Assembly (NCBI GenBank): GCA_021527695.1
Contig: JAKFAO010000010.1
Location: 1,116,001-1,180,000 of the forward strand
Direction: 5' to 3'
Length of the DNA stretch: 64,000 bases
Source: Naematelia aurantialba
Taxonomy: Eukaryota; Basidiomycota; Tremellomycetes; Tremellales; Naemateliaceae
The first letter of the stretch is position 1. Each line of letters begins with the position of its first letter. Positions 33,562 through 44,697 of this stretch are shown here, piece after piece. The notes under the pieces were generated by a model. The model was not told where the DNA came from and did no database searches. It was given only the letters and a program-made list of their open reading frames with translations. Both the position numbers and the translations under genes were made by a program.

Positions 33562-34764
33562 CTACCAGTCCAGCTCGGCAGGGAAGAACTTTGCGATGAG
33601 ACCCTGATAGTACGGCTTGAGCTCCTCGACAACGGGTGGTGCGTCCGACTTGGAGTACAGGTCGTATGCTGTCAGAGGGTCAGCCGGCGAATCTGCACGA
33701 AGCGAATGACCAGAGGACCGATGGCACGAGAACAAGGGGACCGGCGACTCACGGTTGAAGGCTTTGACGGCTTGAAGCTGGACCTTGTCGTCCTCGTTCA
33801 TGAGGTGCGAGTAGGCGCCCTCGCGGTGCCAAGGGTAGAACGAGTGGTACCGGATCATCGAGAGCGCTTCCTTCGGCACTGGAAAGATCGTCAGTACGGC
33901 GACCAGGCGAGTGACGGCCACAACGGCAATGACTCACATGTGCTCTGGGCCTTGCAGACGCCGTAGAGGTACTCGTCGTGGCCCCATGAGATGAGGACGT
34001 TGTCGAGGCCGCAGCCCGGCTCGTAGATGCCGTTCTCGGTCTGGAGCTTGTCGTCGTAGTAGTCGGGGTTCTCCTTGAACGTGTCGGGGTAGATGATCTT
34101 GTCTGAAAACTTGCAGCCGACGACAAACGTGTCCCCGACGACGTCCCACTGGCCCTCGGCGCCAAAGAAGCACAACAGCTTGCCGAGGTCGTGCACCAGG
34201 CCCGTGACCTGCATCCACTCGGGCTTGCCGTCGCGCCGCATCGCCTCGGCAGTCTGCAGCAGGTGCTCGATTTGCCCCACAGAGGTGTCGGGGTCCGACT
34301 CGTCCACCAACGTGTTTAGCATCTCCATCGCCTCCCACACGGACATGCGGGCCCGCACCGTGTTCTTGAACTGCTCTCGCATGCGCAGGTTGTACTCGAG
34401 CGTCTGCTTCGTGTGCTGCTCCTGTTGGTCGTCAGCGATGGTCCTGGGCATTCGAGAATCACAAAGAGACCAAGTATCCAGACTGGACAGGAGAGAGAAG
34501 AGGCGCTGCCTGCCTCTTTCCGACCAGGTTGGAAACAGTGCAGGTCAGGCGGACACTCACGGCGTAAAAGTTCTTGACCCTGTCGCAGGCCTCTTCGTAT
34601 CGACGGAAATTCGCCTTGTCCTTTTCCGCATCAAACTTGCTCGCCTCGTCGTACTGCTGCTTCTGCCCCTTGATCTTGTTAACCTCGTCGACCTCGTCGC
34701 TGATGACGTCGAGCTTGAGCGCCTCGCGCTTCATGTACTCGGTGACCTCTGGTGCGTGGACCAT
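33562..34764 (-). CDS. MIOX: myo-Inositol oxygenase
   Basis: Exons 34561-34764, 33938-34421, 33753-33878 and 33562-33668 give 306 residues, the normal family length. The chosen start gives [19 protein letters not shown]; the longer upstream frame adds a non-conserved stretch. Family motifs are intact: [14 protein letters not shown] (diiron His-Asp), [25 protein letters not shown] (His-Asp), [18 protein letters not shown] (His), and the C-terminal [12 protein letters not shown]. The enzyme oxidises myo-inositol to D-glucuronate in the cytosol, the first step of inositol catabolism. It is divergently paired with a sugar transporter, which suggests co-regulation by substrate. Confidence 0.96.
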
Positions 34765-35497
34765 GTTGGAATACGTCTTGACGGGAGTACTGGTGATGTT
34801 CAGATGGATTTGGTGAGGTGGGTGGAAGAACGAGACCTTTGTGCCCCCCGTTGGAGCGTTATAAATGCAAACGGCGCCTGTCTGATGCCTTCTTGGAGAA
34901 CGGTCGATTTTTATTTCCTTTAGACGAGGAGAATCCGCCCAGGCGCAGCAGCCCAGCAAAATCAAAAGTGCCACCGTGGGGCTCCATATTTATCCGACCG
35001 GTGCAGGAGAATCGACCGACTCCAGGGGTCAAAGCCCCGACTTGCCTGCCCGTTTGCGGCATCGTATTGTTCCAAGCTCCATGTCCGGCCATGGCTGCCA
35101 CAGAGTTGCGCCTACAACGACAGTAAGAAGGGGAGAAGTTCTTTGCTAGACCTCATACACTGACCACTGAACGGTGTCTTCTCCTCGGACAGGATGTCCG
35201 TATCCGCGAGACTGATCGGAAACACCGGAATCTTCGGGGCGCACTCAAAAGTGGCACTTGAAGATGCCACACCCGGCAAAACCGGAACGCCGATCACCCC
35301 CCTTGCCTTTCGTCAGGCACCTGCAGAATTCTATTTGGTGCAGCGACGGTCGGTTTTGTCACATGCTTGTTCTCCTGCGGCAACTTGCAATTCCAGCCGT
35401 CGTGATTGGCGGGCATAGCACGTAGTCGATCAGGCGCTCTACACGCTCAGGAGCTGGAGACCCACATTTACTACCCTGTGTATTGGCTGGCTCCGCG
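34765..35497. promoter_or_regulatory. Shared divergent promoter, MIOX / MFS transporter
   Basis: About 730 nt between two start codons. Short frames here carry no family signal. A catabolic enzyme and an uptake permease facing away from one intergenic region is a common arrangement for substrate-induced pairs. Confidence 0.5.
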
Positions 35498-37749
35498 ATG
35501 GCGCAGGGAGGCCCCGCGGATCTGTCCCCCAATTCAGTCATCACTCCTCTCCCACGTCTGTCGTCTCCCCACATCAACAACAACAACAACGTCGACATGT
35601 CGGCGGACATTGCACCTCTCGAGTCGAGTGACGACCAGGTCGTCCAGGCGAAAGCCGTGTCGCACTTGTACGACAATGCCAAGACCGCTACTGGTGCGTG
35701 ACGTCGAACCAGCGGCCAAACACGGACTGACACAGCGTAGAGAAGGAGCACAAGATGACCTTGCTCCAGGGTATCCGACTGTACCCCAAGGCTATCGCTT
35801 GGTCCGTCCTCATCTCCACCTGCATCGCCATGGAGGGCTACGACGTGAGCCTGGTGGGCAATTTTTGCAAGTATCTTGACTGCCTTGGTCGCCTTCGGTC
35901 TCTGACATGTCGTAGACGCCTTTGACACCTTCAACCGCAAGTACGGAGAACTGCAATCCGACGGGACCTACCAGGTTCCCGCACGGTGGCAAGCGGGCTT
36001 GTCGAACGGTGCTCAAGTCGGCGAGATTATTGGTCTGTTCAGTGAGTGACTTCATGATGCGAACAACAATTTGCAGGCATGATCCAACTCATGTGTGTAG
36101 TCAATGGAATAATTTCCGAAAGCATTGGTTACCGATACACAGTGTGCGGATGCCTGGCACTCATCGCCGCACTCATCACCATCTTCTTCACTGCGCCCAA
36201 CGTGCAGGTGCTCTTGGTGGCGGAGATCCTCGCCGGTATCCCATGGGGTGTCTTCCAGAGTACGTCGTTGCGTCGAGGGACGCCTTGCGCACGCGCTAAA
36301 GCCGGCCAGCGCTGTGTATCACCTATGCGTCCGAGGTCTGCCCGGTGGCGCTTCGTGGCTACTTGACCTGCTATGTCAACTTCTGCTGGGGTCTGGGTCA
36401 AATCATCGGCATCGGGGTCATCAAAGCCATGGTGGACCAGGGCCGGACCGACCAGTGGGCCTATCGTATCCCCTACGCTATCCAGGTACGCCGCGGTCTG
36501 TCACAAACTGCGATGATCTATTGCATGCGGGAGCCGGCAGCTGACGTTGACGTTCGACAGTGGATGTGGCCTGTGCCGCTGTTCATTGGAGTTGCGTTCG
36601 CCCCCGAGTCACCGTGGTGGCTTGTACGCAAGGGGCGACTGGCAGATGCTAGACGCTCCCTCCTCCGCCTGACGTCGTTGAATCGCGAAACCGACTTTGA
36701 CGCCGACGAGACCATCGACATGATGCGGCACACTACCGAGCTCGAGAAGGAGATCACTACGGGGTCGTCGTACCTCGACTGTTTCCGGGGCACCGACTTG
36801 AGGCGTACTGAGATCGTGTGCATGGTATGGGCGATCCAGAACCTCAGCGGAAACTCGTTCTCAAACTATTCGACGTACTTTCTCGAGCAGGCAGGGTTGT
36901 CCAGCCAAAATTCCTACTCGTTCGCGCTGGGGCAATACGGGATCAACATGGCTGGCGTGTTTGGCGCGTGGGGCCTCATGGCGGCTGGCATGGGACGACG
37001 CGCGCTCTTCCTCTCGGGCTTGGTTGGGCTTTGCACCGCGTTATTCATCATGGGTTTCTTGGGGCTGGCTGCGGATCGAGATGCGGCTAGTCTAGCGACG
37101 GGCGTGATGATGCTCGTCTGGGCGTTGTGCTACCAGTGCTCGGTTGGGTGAGTGTGGCCTCAGCTGCCCTTCGTTTGGTATCCCGTCTGCGGAATTATCG
37201 CCATCTAGCATGCTTTCGCCCAGTCTAGAACACGCTGACAAGCAGCACCATCGCATACTCCCTCGTCGCGGAGCTCTCCACCCGACGGCTGCAGATCAAG
37301 ACGGTCGTGCTCGGTCGGAACCTGTACAACATCGTCGCCATTGTCTGTAACGTCCTAACTCCCTACATGTTGAATCCCTCCTCTTGGGACTGGGGCAACT
37401 ACGCCGGCTTCTTCTGGGGCGGATCGTGAGTCCCCGCTGTCACATGCACACGCTCGCCTTCCGTACATCCCTATATACCCGCATCTACGCTGGATATCAT
37501 CGATATACTCGCATCTACGCTGGAATCCATCGCTGACTTGGAGCTCGCAGGTGCTTCCTCTGCGTGGTCTATTGCTACTTCCGCCTGCCCGAGCCCTCGG
37601 GCCGCACGTTTGCCGAAATCGACATGCTGTTTGAGCGCAAGATTCCGGCGCGCAAGTTTGCCAGTACGCAGGTCAACGCCTTTGACGTGGCGATCAATCA
37701 TCAGATCGCAGAGGACAAGCCAGAGCCGCAACATGTTGAGAAGACCTGA
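35498..37749 (+). CDS. MFS sugar transporter, alpha-glucoside permease-like
   Basis: ATG 35498 (MAQGGPADLSPNSV) opens a multi-exon gene. The spliced protein has the fungal sugar-porter layout. A cytosolic N-terminus is followed by helix 1 ending MEGYDVSLVGNFYAFDTFNR, where the Tyr codon is rebuilt across a GC-AG intron. Then come QAGLSNGAQVGEIIGLF, GYRYTVCG, EILAGIPWGVFQTLCITYAS, EVCPVALRGYL, PESPWWLVRKGR (the PESPRWL-type motif), the cytosolic loop TTELEKEITTG, and the C-terminal LPEPSGRTFAEIDMLFERKI. This set matches maltose/alpha-glucoside proton symporters (MAL/AGT type) better than ITR-type inositol carriers. The substrate is unknown; the divergent MIOX gene hints at an inositol-linked compound. 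Located in the plasma membrane by family. Confidence 0.93.
35867..35915 (+). other. GC-AG intron in the transporter gene
   Basis: The coding sequence ...GGC AAT TTT T stops before GCAAGT at 35867 and resumes after GTAG at 35916 with AC GCC TTT GAC. This rebuilds NFYAFDTFNR, the expected helix 1 sequence. No GT donor nearby gives this frame. It is the second GCAAGT donor in the window. Confidence 0.8.
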
Positions 37750-38263
37750 TCCTCAGGTGGCGGGCCAAGCGAGTCGAGTGGGCTTAGAGCCCGCAGTCCT
37801 CGAGGTTGGCGGCTCAGAGCCTGGGAATCTTAGAATCTTAGAGGTTGAGGCTTAAGAGGCTCAGAGGCTTAGAGGAACGATATAGAGGGAAAGAAGGAAG
37901 CCATCCGTCCAAATCGTCTCTTCCTGCTTTCCTCCTATGCGAGCGGCCCTCTCTCCTCCATCTCACCACGCACGCACAGTTCTCGAGGTCCCGACAAGGC
38001 GGTGTATGTAATCCTTGCTTTTTGGGTATGTGACAAAGAGATCTGTATTGAATGTACATGTGAGTCGTCCATCCACGTAAACGCCCCTTGATTCCTTCGA
38101 ATCGTGCGGGGCTCCACGATATTGGTGCCTGTCTGTCGCCTGTCTGTAATACACGTTGAATCTTCGAGGTCTTTGTCCTCCATATCTCAGCAGCGAGTAC
38201 GCACAGTAAGGGCAGCAAGAGGGTCCTACTTTGAGTCTTGGGAGATACCGCGGCCAAGCTGCG
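37750..38263. other. Intergenic with degenerate CTTAGA-GG repeats
   Basis: About 510 nt between tandem genes. Short degenerate copies of a cttagagg/ctcagagg element lie at about 37800-37880. No gene is recognised. Confidence 0.45.
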
Positions 38264-41200
38264 ATGTCGGTAGACCTCCCGATCCTGGCGTTCAACGACG
38301 TCTACCGCGTGTCGCAGCGCTATGTGCCGCAGCCTGGCGCGCCAAGTGCGCCAGCTGTATCCCCATCCCCAGCTGGTGATGCACCAGCATCAGACGGAGG
38401 ATCCGTGGGGCAAGTGGGGTCAAAATGGACAGGGGAGCCAAGAGCCTCCGGTACCGACAGCACGACGATATCTGTGAGCCAGTTTGGGCAGCTGGTAGTT
38501 TCCCTACGGGACCGGTGGGCGGACCGGCCCCTGTCTCCGAGTACAACAGCAAATGCAAGTGGATCGACAAGTGCCTCTGCATCCAACGGGGAGCGGGAGA
38601 AGGAAGGGCTCGTGCTGTTTGCCGGAGATGCCTTTAACCCTAGTGTCGAGAGCAGCGTGACGCGAGGGAGTCATATGGTGCGTCCCCGTCTCCTCTCCCC
38701 TGTTCGTACGTGGCGATTGTGCTTCTCGGTCAAGCGCTCGATTGCCTCAATCACCGGCAGCGATGTGAAGTGTACAAGTGGTTGAGTGGTTGATCTGACT
38801 CTGCAGGTCCCCATCCTGAACGCCATCAAGGTGGACTGTGCATGTGTTGGTGAGTCCCGCCATAGGCGGCGAACTTGGCTCACTCAGCGGTTAGGCAATC
38901 ACGACTTTGATTTCGGTGGGTGACATCACCCACGCCGCGAACAAATCGACTGATCTCCTTCAGGCTACCCACATTTGACCCGCTTGGTGGACGCCACCCA
39001 CTTTCCGTGGTTGTTGTCAAACATCATCGACTCTAATACGGGCAAGACGCCAGACAAGCTTCACAGGCACTGGGTGACGGAGCGTTGCGGCGTCAAGATC
39101 GGAATCATTGGCTTGGTGGAGAAGTGGGCTTGCAGCTCTGGACTGTCACGAGGTGAAGCTGATGTGGCAGAGATTGGATCGCAACGATCCCTTCTTGGCC
39201 GGAATCCTTCCAGTACCGCGAGATGAAGGACACCGCGCTAGAGCTCTCCAAAGAGCTGCGAGACCCGCAAGGCGAATACCAGGTGGACATCATAATCGCG
39301 CTGACCCACTGTCGCGTTACAAATGTAGTACTTTGCGGTCGAGCGATCGGCCCATACTGATGCATTTATAGGATATACGGCTCGCCAACCAGTTAGGAGC
39401 TGTGAACAAGGACGGCATGGAAGCTGTGCATGGAGTGGATTTGTTGGTGGGGGGCCATGACCACATGTACTATGTGAGTCAACTGAGAGGCTGTGGCTGA
39501 AGCCAGATTGGAAGAGGAGCCACGTCGTGGGAAGGATTCGCTGGTGACCGGTCGGCGGCAGGGCTCGAAGAGGATCAAGGTGTCCGGTCAGCTTGTCGCC
39601 CTCCATATCATGTTGAGGCGCTAAGGACCGCAGCTTGATCAAATCCGGTACCGACTTCCGAGATCTTTCTGCTGCGACCTTGACTCTTACCCCACCGCAT
39701 CCCAAAGGTGCTGTCCGCAAGCGCACCATCCAGCACCTCACAGGCAAACACCACTACATCCTGCCGTCTTCTCCTCGCTCCCAGGACTTTGACAACCTCG
39801 TCTCGTCCCTCGTCTCGAGCGTGTCTGACACATTGTCAAAACCGGTATGCTTCACATTGACGCCCTTTGACGCACGGAGCGAGGTCGTGCGAACTCGCGA
39901 AACGGGACTGGGCAATTGGATAGCCGACGTCCTGCTGCACGCATATGCGGAGAGCTTGTTCGAGAAGGAGGATACGGGTGGTAAGGGTGATGGCGAGGCA
40001 GCGAAAGGTGTCCGGCAGAGGCAAGGCAAGGGAGGCGCGGATGCGGTGATCATCTGTGGCGGGACGTTGCGCGGAGACAGCCAGTATGGACCAGGGAAGA
40101 TCACTATGGGAGATATTCTAGGTGAGCTTTTGTGCTGCAAAAATCCCCCGCGCTGACGAAGCCGGCAGAGATTCTCCCGTTCCAAGACCCAGTAGTCTGC
40201 ATGGAGGTGAATATACCCAGTGATGCCATGAGACAAGTCTGATATCGGCACAGATTGACGGGAAAGGGATCTGGGACGCTATGGAGTCTGCACTGTCCAA
40301 ATGGCCTGCGCAGGAAGGGTTAGTCCACAGCAAACGTAGCTGATCTGTAGGCGCTTTCCGATTGTCGCTGGTTTACATGTGGTGTGGGATCATAGCCTGC
40401 CGCCGAATCAGCGCGTGAAATCGATCCATCAGGTCAACCCGCCCGAAGCGGGCGACAGCTACGATGACGAGAGTCCGGCGGATCTCGTCGACTTTGTAGA
40501 GCAAGAAGATGGAACGACAATCGAGGTCCAGCAACGCAAGGAGCGGATTGGAGACGAGGTCAAGAACGAGGCTGGAGGCAGAGTCTACCGAGTGGTATGT
40601 CGGGTATGGATGGGAAGCATGCTTATCGCAAGATCACACGAGAGTACATGGCTCTGGGGTGAGTTGAGCTGGCCCGATGCTTCAAAGTACAGGGTTGATA
40701 GGGCTAGGTACGACGGTTTCGAGGCGCTCAAGAACAGAAAGTTCATTGTCGACGACGAGACGGGCCAGACAATGTCGTCGATCATTCGGCATTTCCTCCT
40801 CGGTGAGTGCTGGGCAGCATCCCTTTTCATCTCGACCTGCGAGGCTGAGCGGCACAGGTTCCGCCTATATATTCCGGCACAAGCAACTGCGCGACGCACA
40901 TCAGTCGTACCAGTCGAAACGGACGCAGCAGATCATCGACAGAGCCAGACTGCAGAGCCAGAGCGTGGTATCGCCCGGCGCAGGGTCGCCAAATACGAGC
41001 ATGTCGTCGTCGCCCCAGAGCCCGCGGCGGCTGAATTTCAGTCTCGGGCTCGGTCTGCACTCGCCGCCGACCAGTCCCGGCATGGACGTGGCGTCTATGC
41101 CGTTGAGTCCGGGGTCAGCGATGCGGCATGTGGTGCAGCACGACTGGGCGAGTATCCGCGACGTCATGCGCGTCGCACGCACGGAACATCTGTCTTCGGT

Positions 41201-41570
41201 CGATATGCTGGTGAGCTCCTCTACTCTACGTAGGGTCGGCAGTGCGAGTGCGAGTGCGAGTGCGAGTGCAAGAGTGCGAGAGTGCGAGACTGCAAGAGTA
41301 CAAGAGTTGCGAGACAGTTCGAGACAGTGTCAGATGCGTCAGATGCGTCAGCGGCAAGCTGACTGGATGCAGGAGGGCCACGAGATGCGGCACCAGGGAG
41401 ATAAAACGCCGCAGGGCAAGAGAAATCAGCGGCAGCCGCTAAAGAAAGATGCCCAAGCGGCATACTTGGTGGATGACAGCTCAAAGGAGGAACTCAGGGC
41501 GCTCGAAGACGACGTTGCGATCGTGTCGCCTCTGGTTGATGGGCGTCTGAGGGACCTTGGGATGGAGTGA
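38264..41570 (+). CDS. 5'-nucleotidase-like calcineurin-type metallophosphoesterase
   Basis: ATG 38264 (MSVDLPILAFNDVYRV) begins a multi-exon gene. Dimetal phosphoesterase motifs follow in order: FNDVY (usually NDxH), FAGDAFNPS, VGNHDFDF, IALTHC and VGGHDHMYY. A 5'-nucleotidase C-terminal domain follows with DFDNLVSSLVSSVSDTLSKP, TGLGNWIADVLLHAY, ICGGTLRGDSQYGPG and ITMGDILEILPFQDPVVCME. One metal-ligand His in the first motif is Tyr. There is no signal peptide, so it is probably intracellular. The C-terminal 250 residues are extra: a Ser/Pro segment (SPGAGSPNTSMSSSPQSPRR), a (Ser-Ala)n tract from a hexanucleotide repeat near 41240, and a charged tail. Joins checked include VEK/DWIATIPSWPES and GVR/LIKSGTDF. 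Confidence 0.88.
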
Positions 41571-43011
41571 TGTTTAGGCCGCTTGATGGGCGTGCTCGGA
41601 CATGAGATATCAGTGGCATGGGCATCAGTTGGTCTTGCTCTCAAGCGCGGGTTTTGTAGAGCATAGCATTGGTGGGGGTGACCTTTGTAGACTATGCCTT
41701 GGTGTAGACGATGCTTGGTGTAGATATGGCCTGGTGTAGACGATGGCCTTGGTTAGAGTATGGCCTTGGTGCAGACATGCCTTGGTGTAGATTCTGGCCT
41801 GGTGTAGACAATGGTCGTAGTTTAGAATCCGGCCTTGCGTAAGGAAGGCCGTGGTTAGAGTATGGCCTTGGTGCCGAGTATGCCTTGGTGCCGAGTATGG
41901 CTGGTCGAGTCTCGTCCATTTGATAGCGCCCATTGATAGCCCCCTTTGGTGAAGATTACAGGACTTGTTTACATGTGTGAAGACCGACTTGTTTGCGTGT
42001 CAAGATAGCTTTGCATGGCATACCGATGCGATACAGGACTCGATACACCACTCGATATAGGACGTGCGATACATACTGCACCGGCATGCACCAATGTACA
42101 GCGAGCACACCGAGCAGCACGATTTCGGCCGCTCCGAGGCGACCTTTGAGCGAAACCATAACCATATACATGTATACGAGTGAGTCTAGTACGTCGCCCA
42201 TGCATGTATCACGTCCACCTACCACACCCTGGTTGGTCCACCGCGACCTTGTTTGCTGTCGGCGGGTTGTGCGGTGCGGAGTCTGGTGGCCCGCGTGGGC
42301 TGGGACCCCGGTGAACTCGTGGTCTTGGTCTGGCAAGTTTAAGGTTTTATCACCGACGCGTCGCGTCTGCACACCTCCACACGACTCGTGCCATGCCCGA
42401 TGGGTTGCGTCTTGCGTGTGGTGGTGGAATTGGATTGTGCCAGTGTGCCTAGGTACGTATGGCGCCGATCAGTCAGGACCTGGCGGCTGATGACGCTGCT
42501 CCAGTGTTGACGCGAGGGCTACGAGACGAGTGAAGAGAAAGCAGGGAGGACTAAGGGCACAGGGAGCTGAGGTCAGCACCGCAGGGAGCAGGCGCAGTGG
42601 CGAGCGGTATAACACGACCTCGGGCCCTGGAGTCCTGGACCCCTGGACCCCTGGAGCCTTAAACTCCTGCGGCCAACAACGCCAGAGGGGCGCCGGAACT
42701 CTCGGTACGCTAGCGTGAATCGGAAAGCGGTAGAGCGCTGGCGGACCGCTGGACCGCGAGGCTGCTGGGACGCCATGGGCGGTGTGTATTATTGGTGTTT
42801 GTGGTGCTCGTCGGAGCGCCTCGCAGTACTTGGGTTCAGTTTGTTATGATATACTAGTACCCGGACACACCATGGAGCCCGGACCACTCGTTCTTGACTC
42901 GTGCCCTCCTTGACACTGACTCTGTTGAATAGGATCACAGTCTCAGACTCCTTCATCGATCCCTCTTCCTCCCGTGCACTCACCACTCATTGCTCCTACT
43001 CCTTGGCAACT
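41571..43011. other. Gene-poor region with minisatellite
   Basis: About 1.4 kb with no recognised gene. It holds the minisatellite at 41660-41900 and a short run of cctgga(c)ccctgga units near 42620-42660. Frames on both strands (up to 165 codons) are rich in Arg, Thr and Cys without family motifs. Confidence 0.45.
41660..41900. repeat. Degenerate minisatellite, TGGCCTTGGTGTAGAC-type unit
   Basis: About a dozen imperfect copies of a 16-20 nt unit built from atggccttggtgtagac and ggttagagtatggccttggtg. Unit length varies and the array is not in a coding frame. It lies just after the nucleotidase stop. Confidence 0.7.
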
Positions 43012-44222
43012 ATGCGACTCTCACTCGTCGCGATCCTGCTTCTCCCTGTGCTCTCCCTCGGCGTCTCTGCCTCGCCACGTACGCATCGCCAGCAAAGACA
43101 GCAAGCGCGTGCGGGAAGTGCGAGCGCGGGCGACAGGTCGCTTCCTCGAGCCGCACACCCACGGGCTGGCGGGCGAGGGGTACTGAGAGAAGAAGGGACG
43201 CAGCAGCCGCTGGAGATGAGTTGGCAGCGGACAGAGTCGACCGAGTTCGCCGACGTACACGGTGGAGTATCACACCAAAGTTCACCAGACCGCCATCACC
43301 AACAAGGCAAAGGCTCAGACGACGAGGGACGCCGCAAGTATCCCCCGTGTGGAGCAGCGCGCACGGGCAGGCGCCGGACGGGATACGCTCATTATGCTGG
43401 ATGGAAGCTACTGGGAGACGATGTGCGTCGTCCTTCCTTCCCTCCTTCCTTCCTTCCTTCCTTCCTTCCTTCCTTCCTTCCTTCCTTCCTTCCTTCCTTC
43501 CTTCCTTCCTTCCTTCCTTCCTTCCTTCCTTCCTTCTTTCCTTCCTTGTTCCTATCTTCCTTCTCTGTCTGGCCATCTATCCTCGCTGGTCCCTTCTATC
43601 TTTCGTTCTTTCTGCCTTTCTGTCATTCTGTCATTCCGTCAATCCGCCATCGGTCATTCCGCCTCCCTTCGCTGCGTTGGACCTGCAGACCCAGACTGAC
43701 GAGCCGTCACGTAGCTATCCGGTGGAGTCCCCGTCCACCCCGAACTATCCTGCGTCATGGCCTGCAACAAGTACGGAGGATGTGAGTAGGCTTTCACACC
43801 CTCGCATCGTCGATCGTCTCGCCAGTACCCTCAACCCCTCTTCCTCAGACTGACACCACCTCTGCCCATCCAACGACCACGATGTCCCTTCTTGAGCGTA
43901 TCCAAATATTCTTCACGCTGACACGCTGCAGCATGCTCGGGTATCTACTACGACGCTCCAGCGAGACATTGTTTCCTCAAAGGCACGCATACTGCCGCAT
44001 GGACGTATCAGCGCTCAGACGAGACGGATGCGGTGGACCTGATTGGCGGATGCGAGATGTGGTCTGGTGTAGGTGAGTCGCCGACGTCCATTCCCCCACC
44101 AACACCAACTGCAAAACCGCTACGAGGGCAAAATGCGACGACGACCACGAGATTGAGCCTTGCCGTGGATGCTGACGTCTGCAGTATCTGATGAGATGGA
44201 CGACATCTGTTGTCGCAACTAG
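43012..44222 (+). CDS. Small secreted protein with PAN/Apple-like domain
   Basis: ATG 43012 opens MRLSLVAILLLPVLSLGVSA, a clear signal peptide. My model uses exons 43012-43422, 43715-43781, 43932-44072 and 44185-44222 (about 218 residues). Joined, the second half reads GWKLLGDD/LSGGVPVHPELSC, VMACNKYGG/SCSGIYYDAP, ARHCFLKGTHTAAWTY, GGCEMWSGV and ends DDICCRN-stop. The spacing of Cys (C-x3-C, then C, then HCFLKG) resembles PAN/Apple or similar extracellular adhesion modules. Intron 1 contains a long CCTT microsatellite. The first exon has two other open frames, one giving KRVREVRARATGRFLEPHTH, so the first half may be spliced differently. It is a plausible cell-wall or secreted effector-like protein. 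Confidence 0.55.
43431..43560 (+). repeat. (CCTT)n microsatellite inside an intron
   Basis: A near-perfect CCTT tetranucleotide array of about 110 nt, followed by interrupted CT-rich sequence to about 43640. It lies in the first intron of the secreted protein gene, with the pyrimidine strand as the sense strand. Confidence 0.9.
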
Positions 44223-44697
44223 GAGCTAGACACTGGACGCTAACCGCCAAAGGAGGCCGTAGCACCATAGTTAGGCGACAGATCGGTTACTGTATGATTC
44301 CATTTCGGACAGTTTCCGGGCGCTTGTGGGATGTTTGGGATTTGCGTCATGCACTGCGTGACCTGATACGTCACCACTATTCACGTACACAGCTTCTTCA
44401 GCCCCTCGGCAGCGAATGGACACTGACCTCATTTGTTCGAGGAAAATGCGGCGAGAAACGAAACGACGAAAGCGTGGGGACGATCACACTTTAAGGGCTG
44501 CACCTCGCGCTTACTGTTCCACATCGTAGCTCGAAGGGGATCCTTTCGTCCGCGGTGGTTGTGGGGAGGCACAAGGGTACAGAGGACCGAAGGGCTAGCA
44601 TGGCTTTGCTCAATGAACAACATTATACTCAAACTGCCCTTCGTATCTAACTTCAACAGCTCATACACCCCGCTGGCTGGCGACCCACATTGAGCGG
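44223..44697. other. Intergenic, promoter of FAD monooxygenase
   Basis: About 475 nt with no recognised gene or repeat. It is expected to contain the 3' end of the secreted protein gene and the promoter of the monooxygenase. Confidence 0.4.

Noticed and set aside
41993..42490. + strand frame of 165 codons, Arg/Thr/Cys-rich
   Set aside because: No family motif, no signal peptide, and located in a gene-poor repeat region.
42901..43785. 294-codon frame reading through the CCTT array as poly-Phe/Leu/Pro/Ser
   Set aside because: The array fits an intron: splicing at 43422/43715 gives a coherent Cys-patterned domain, while reading through gives only simple repeats.
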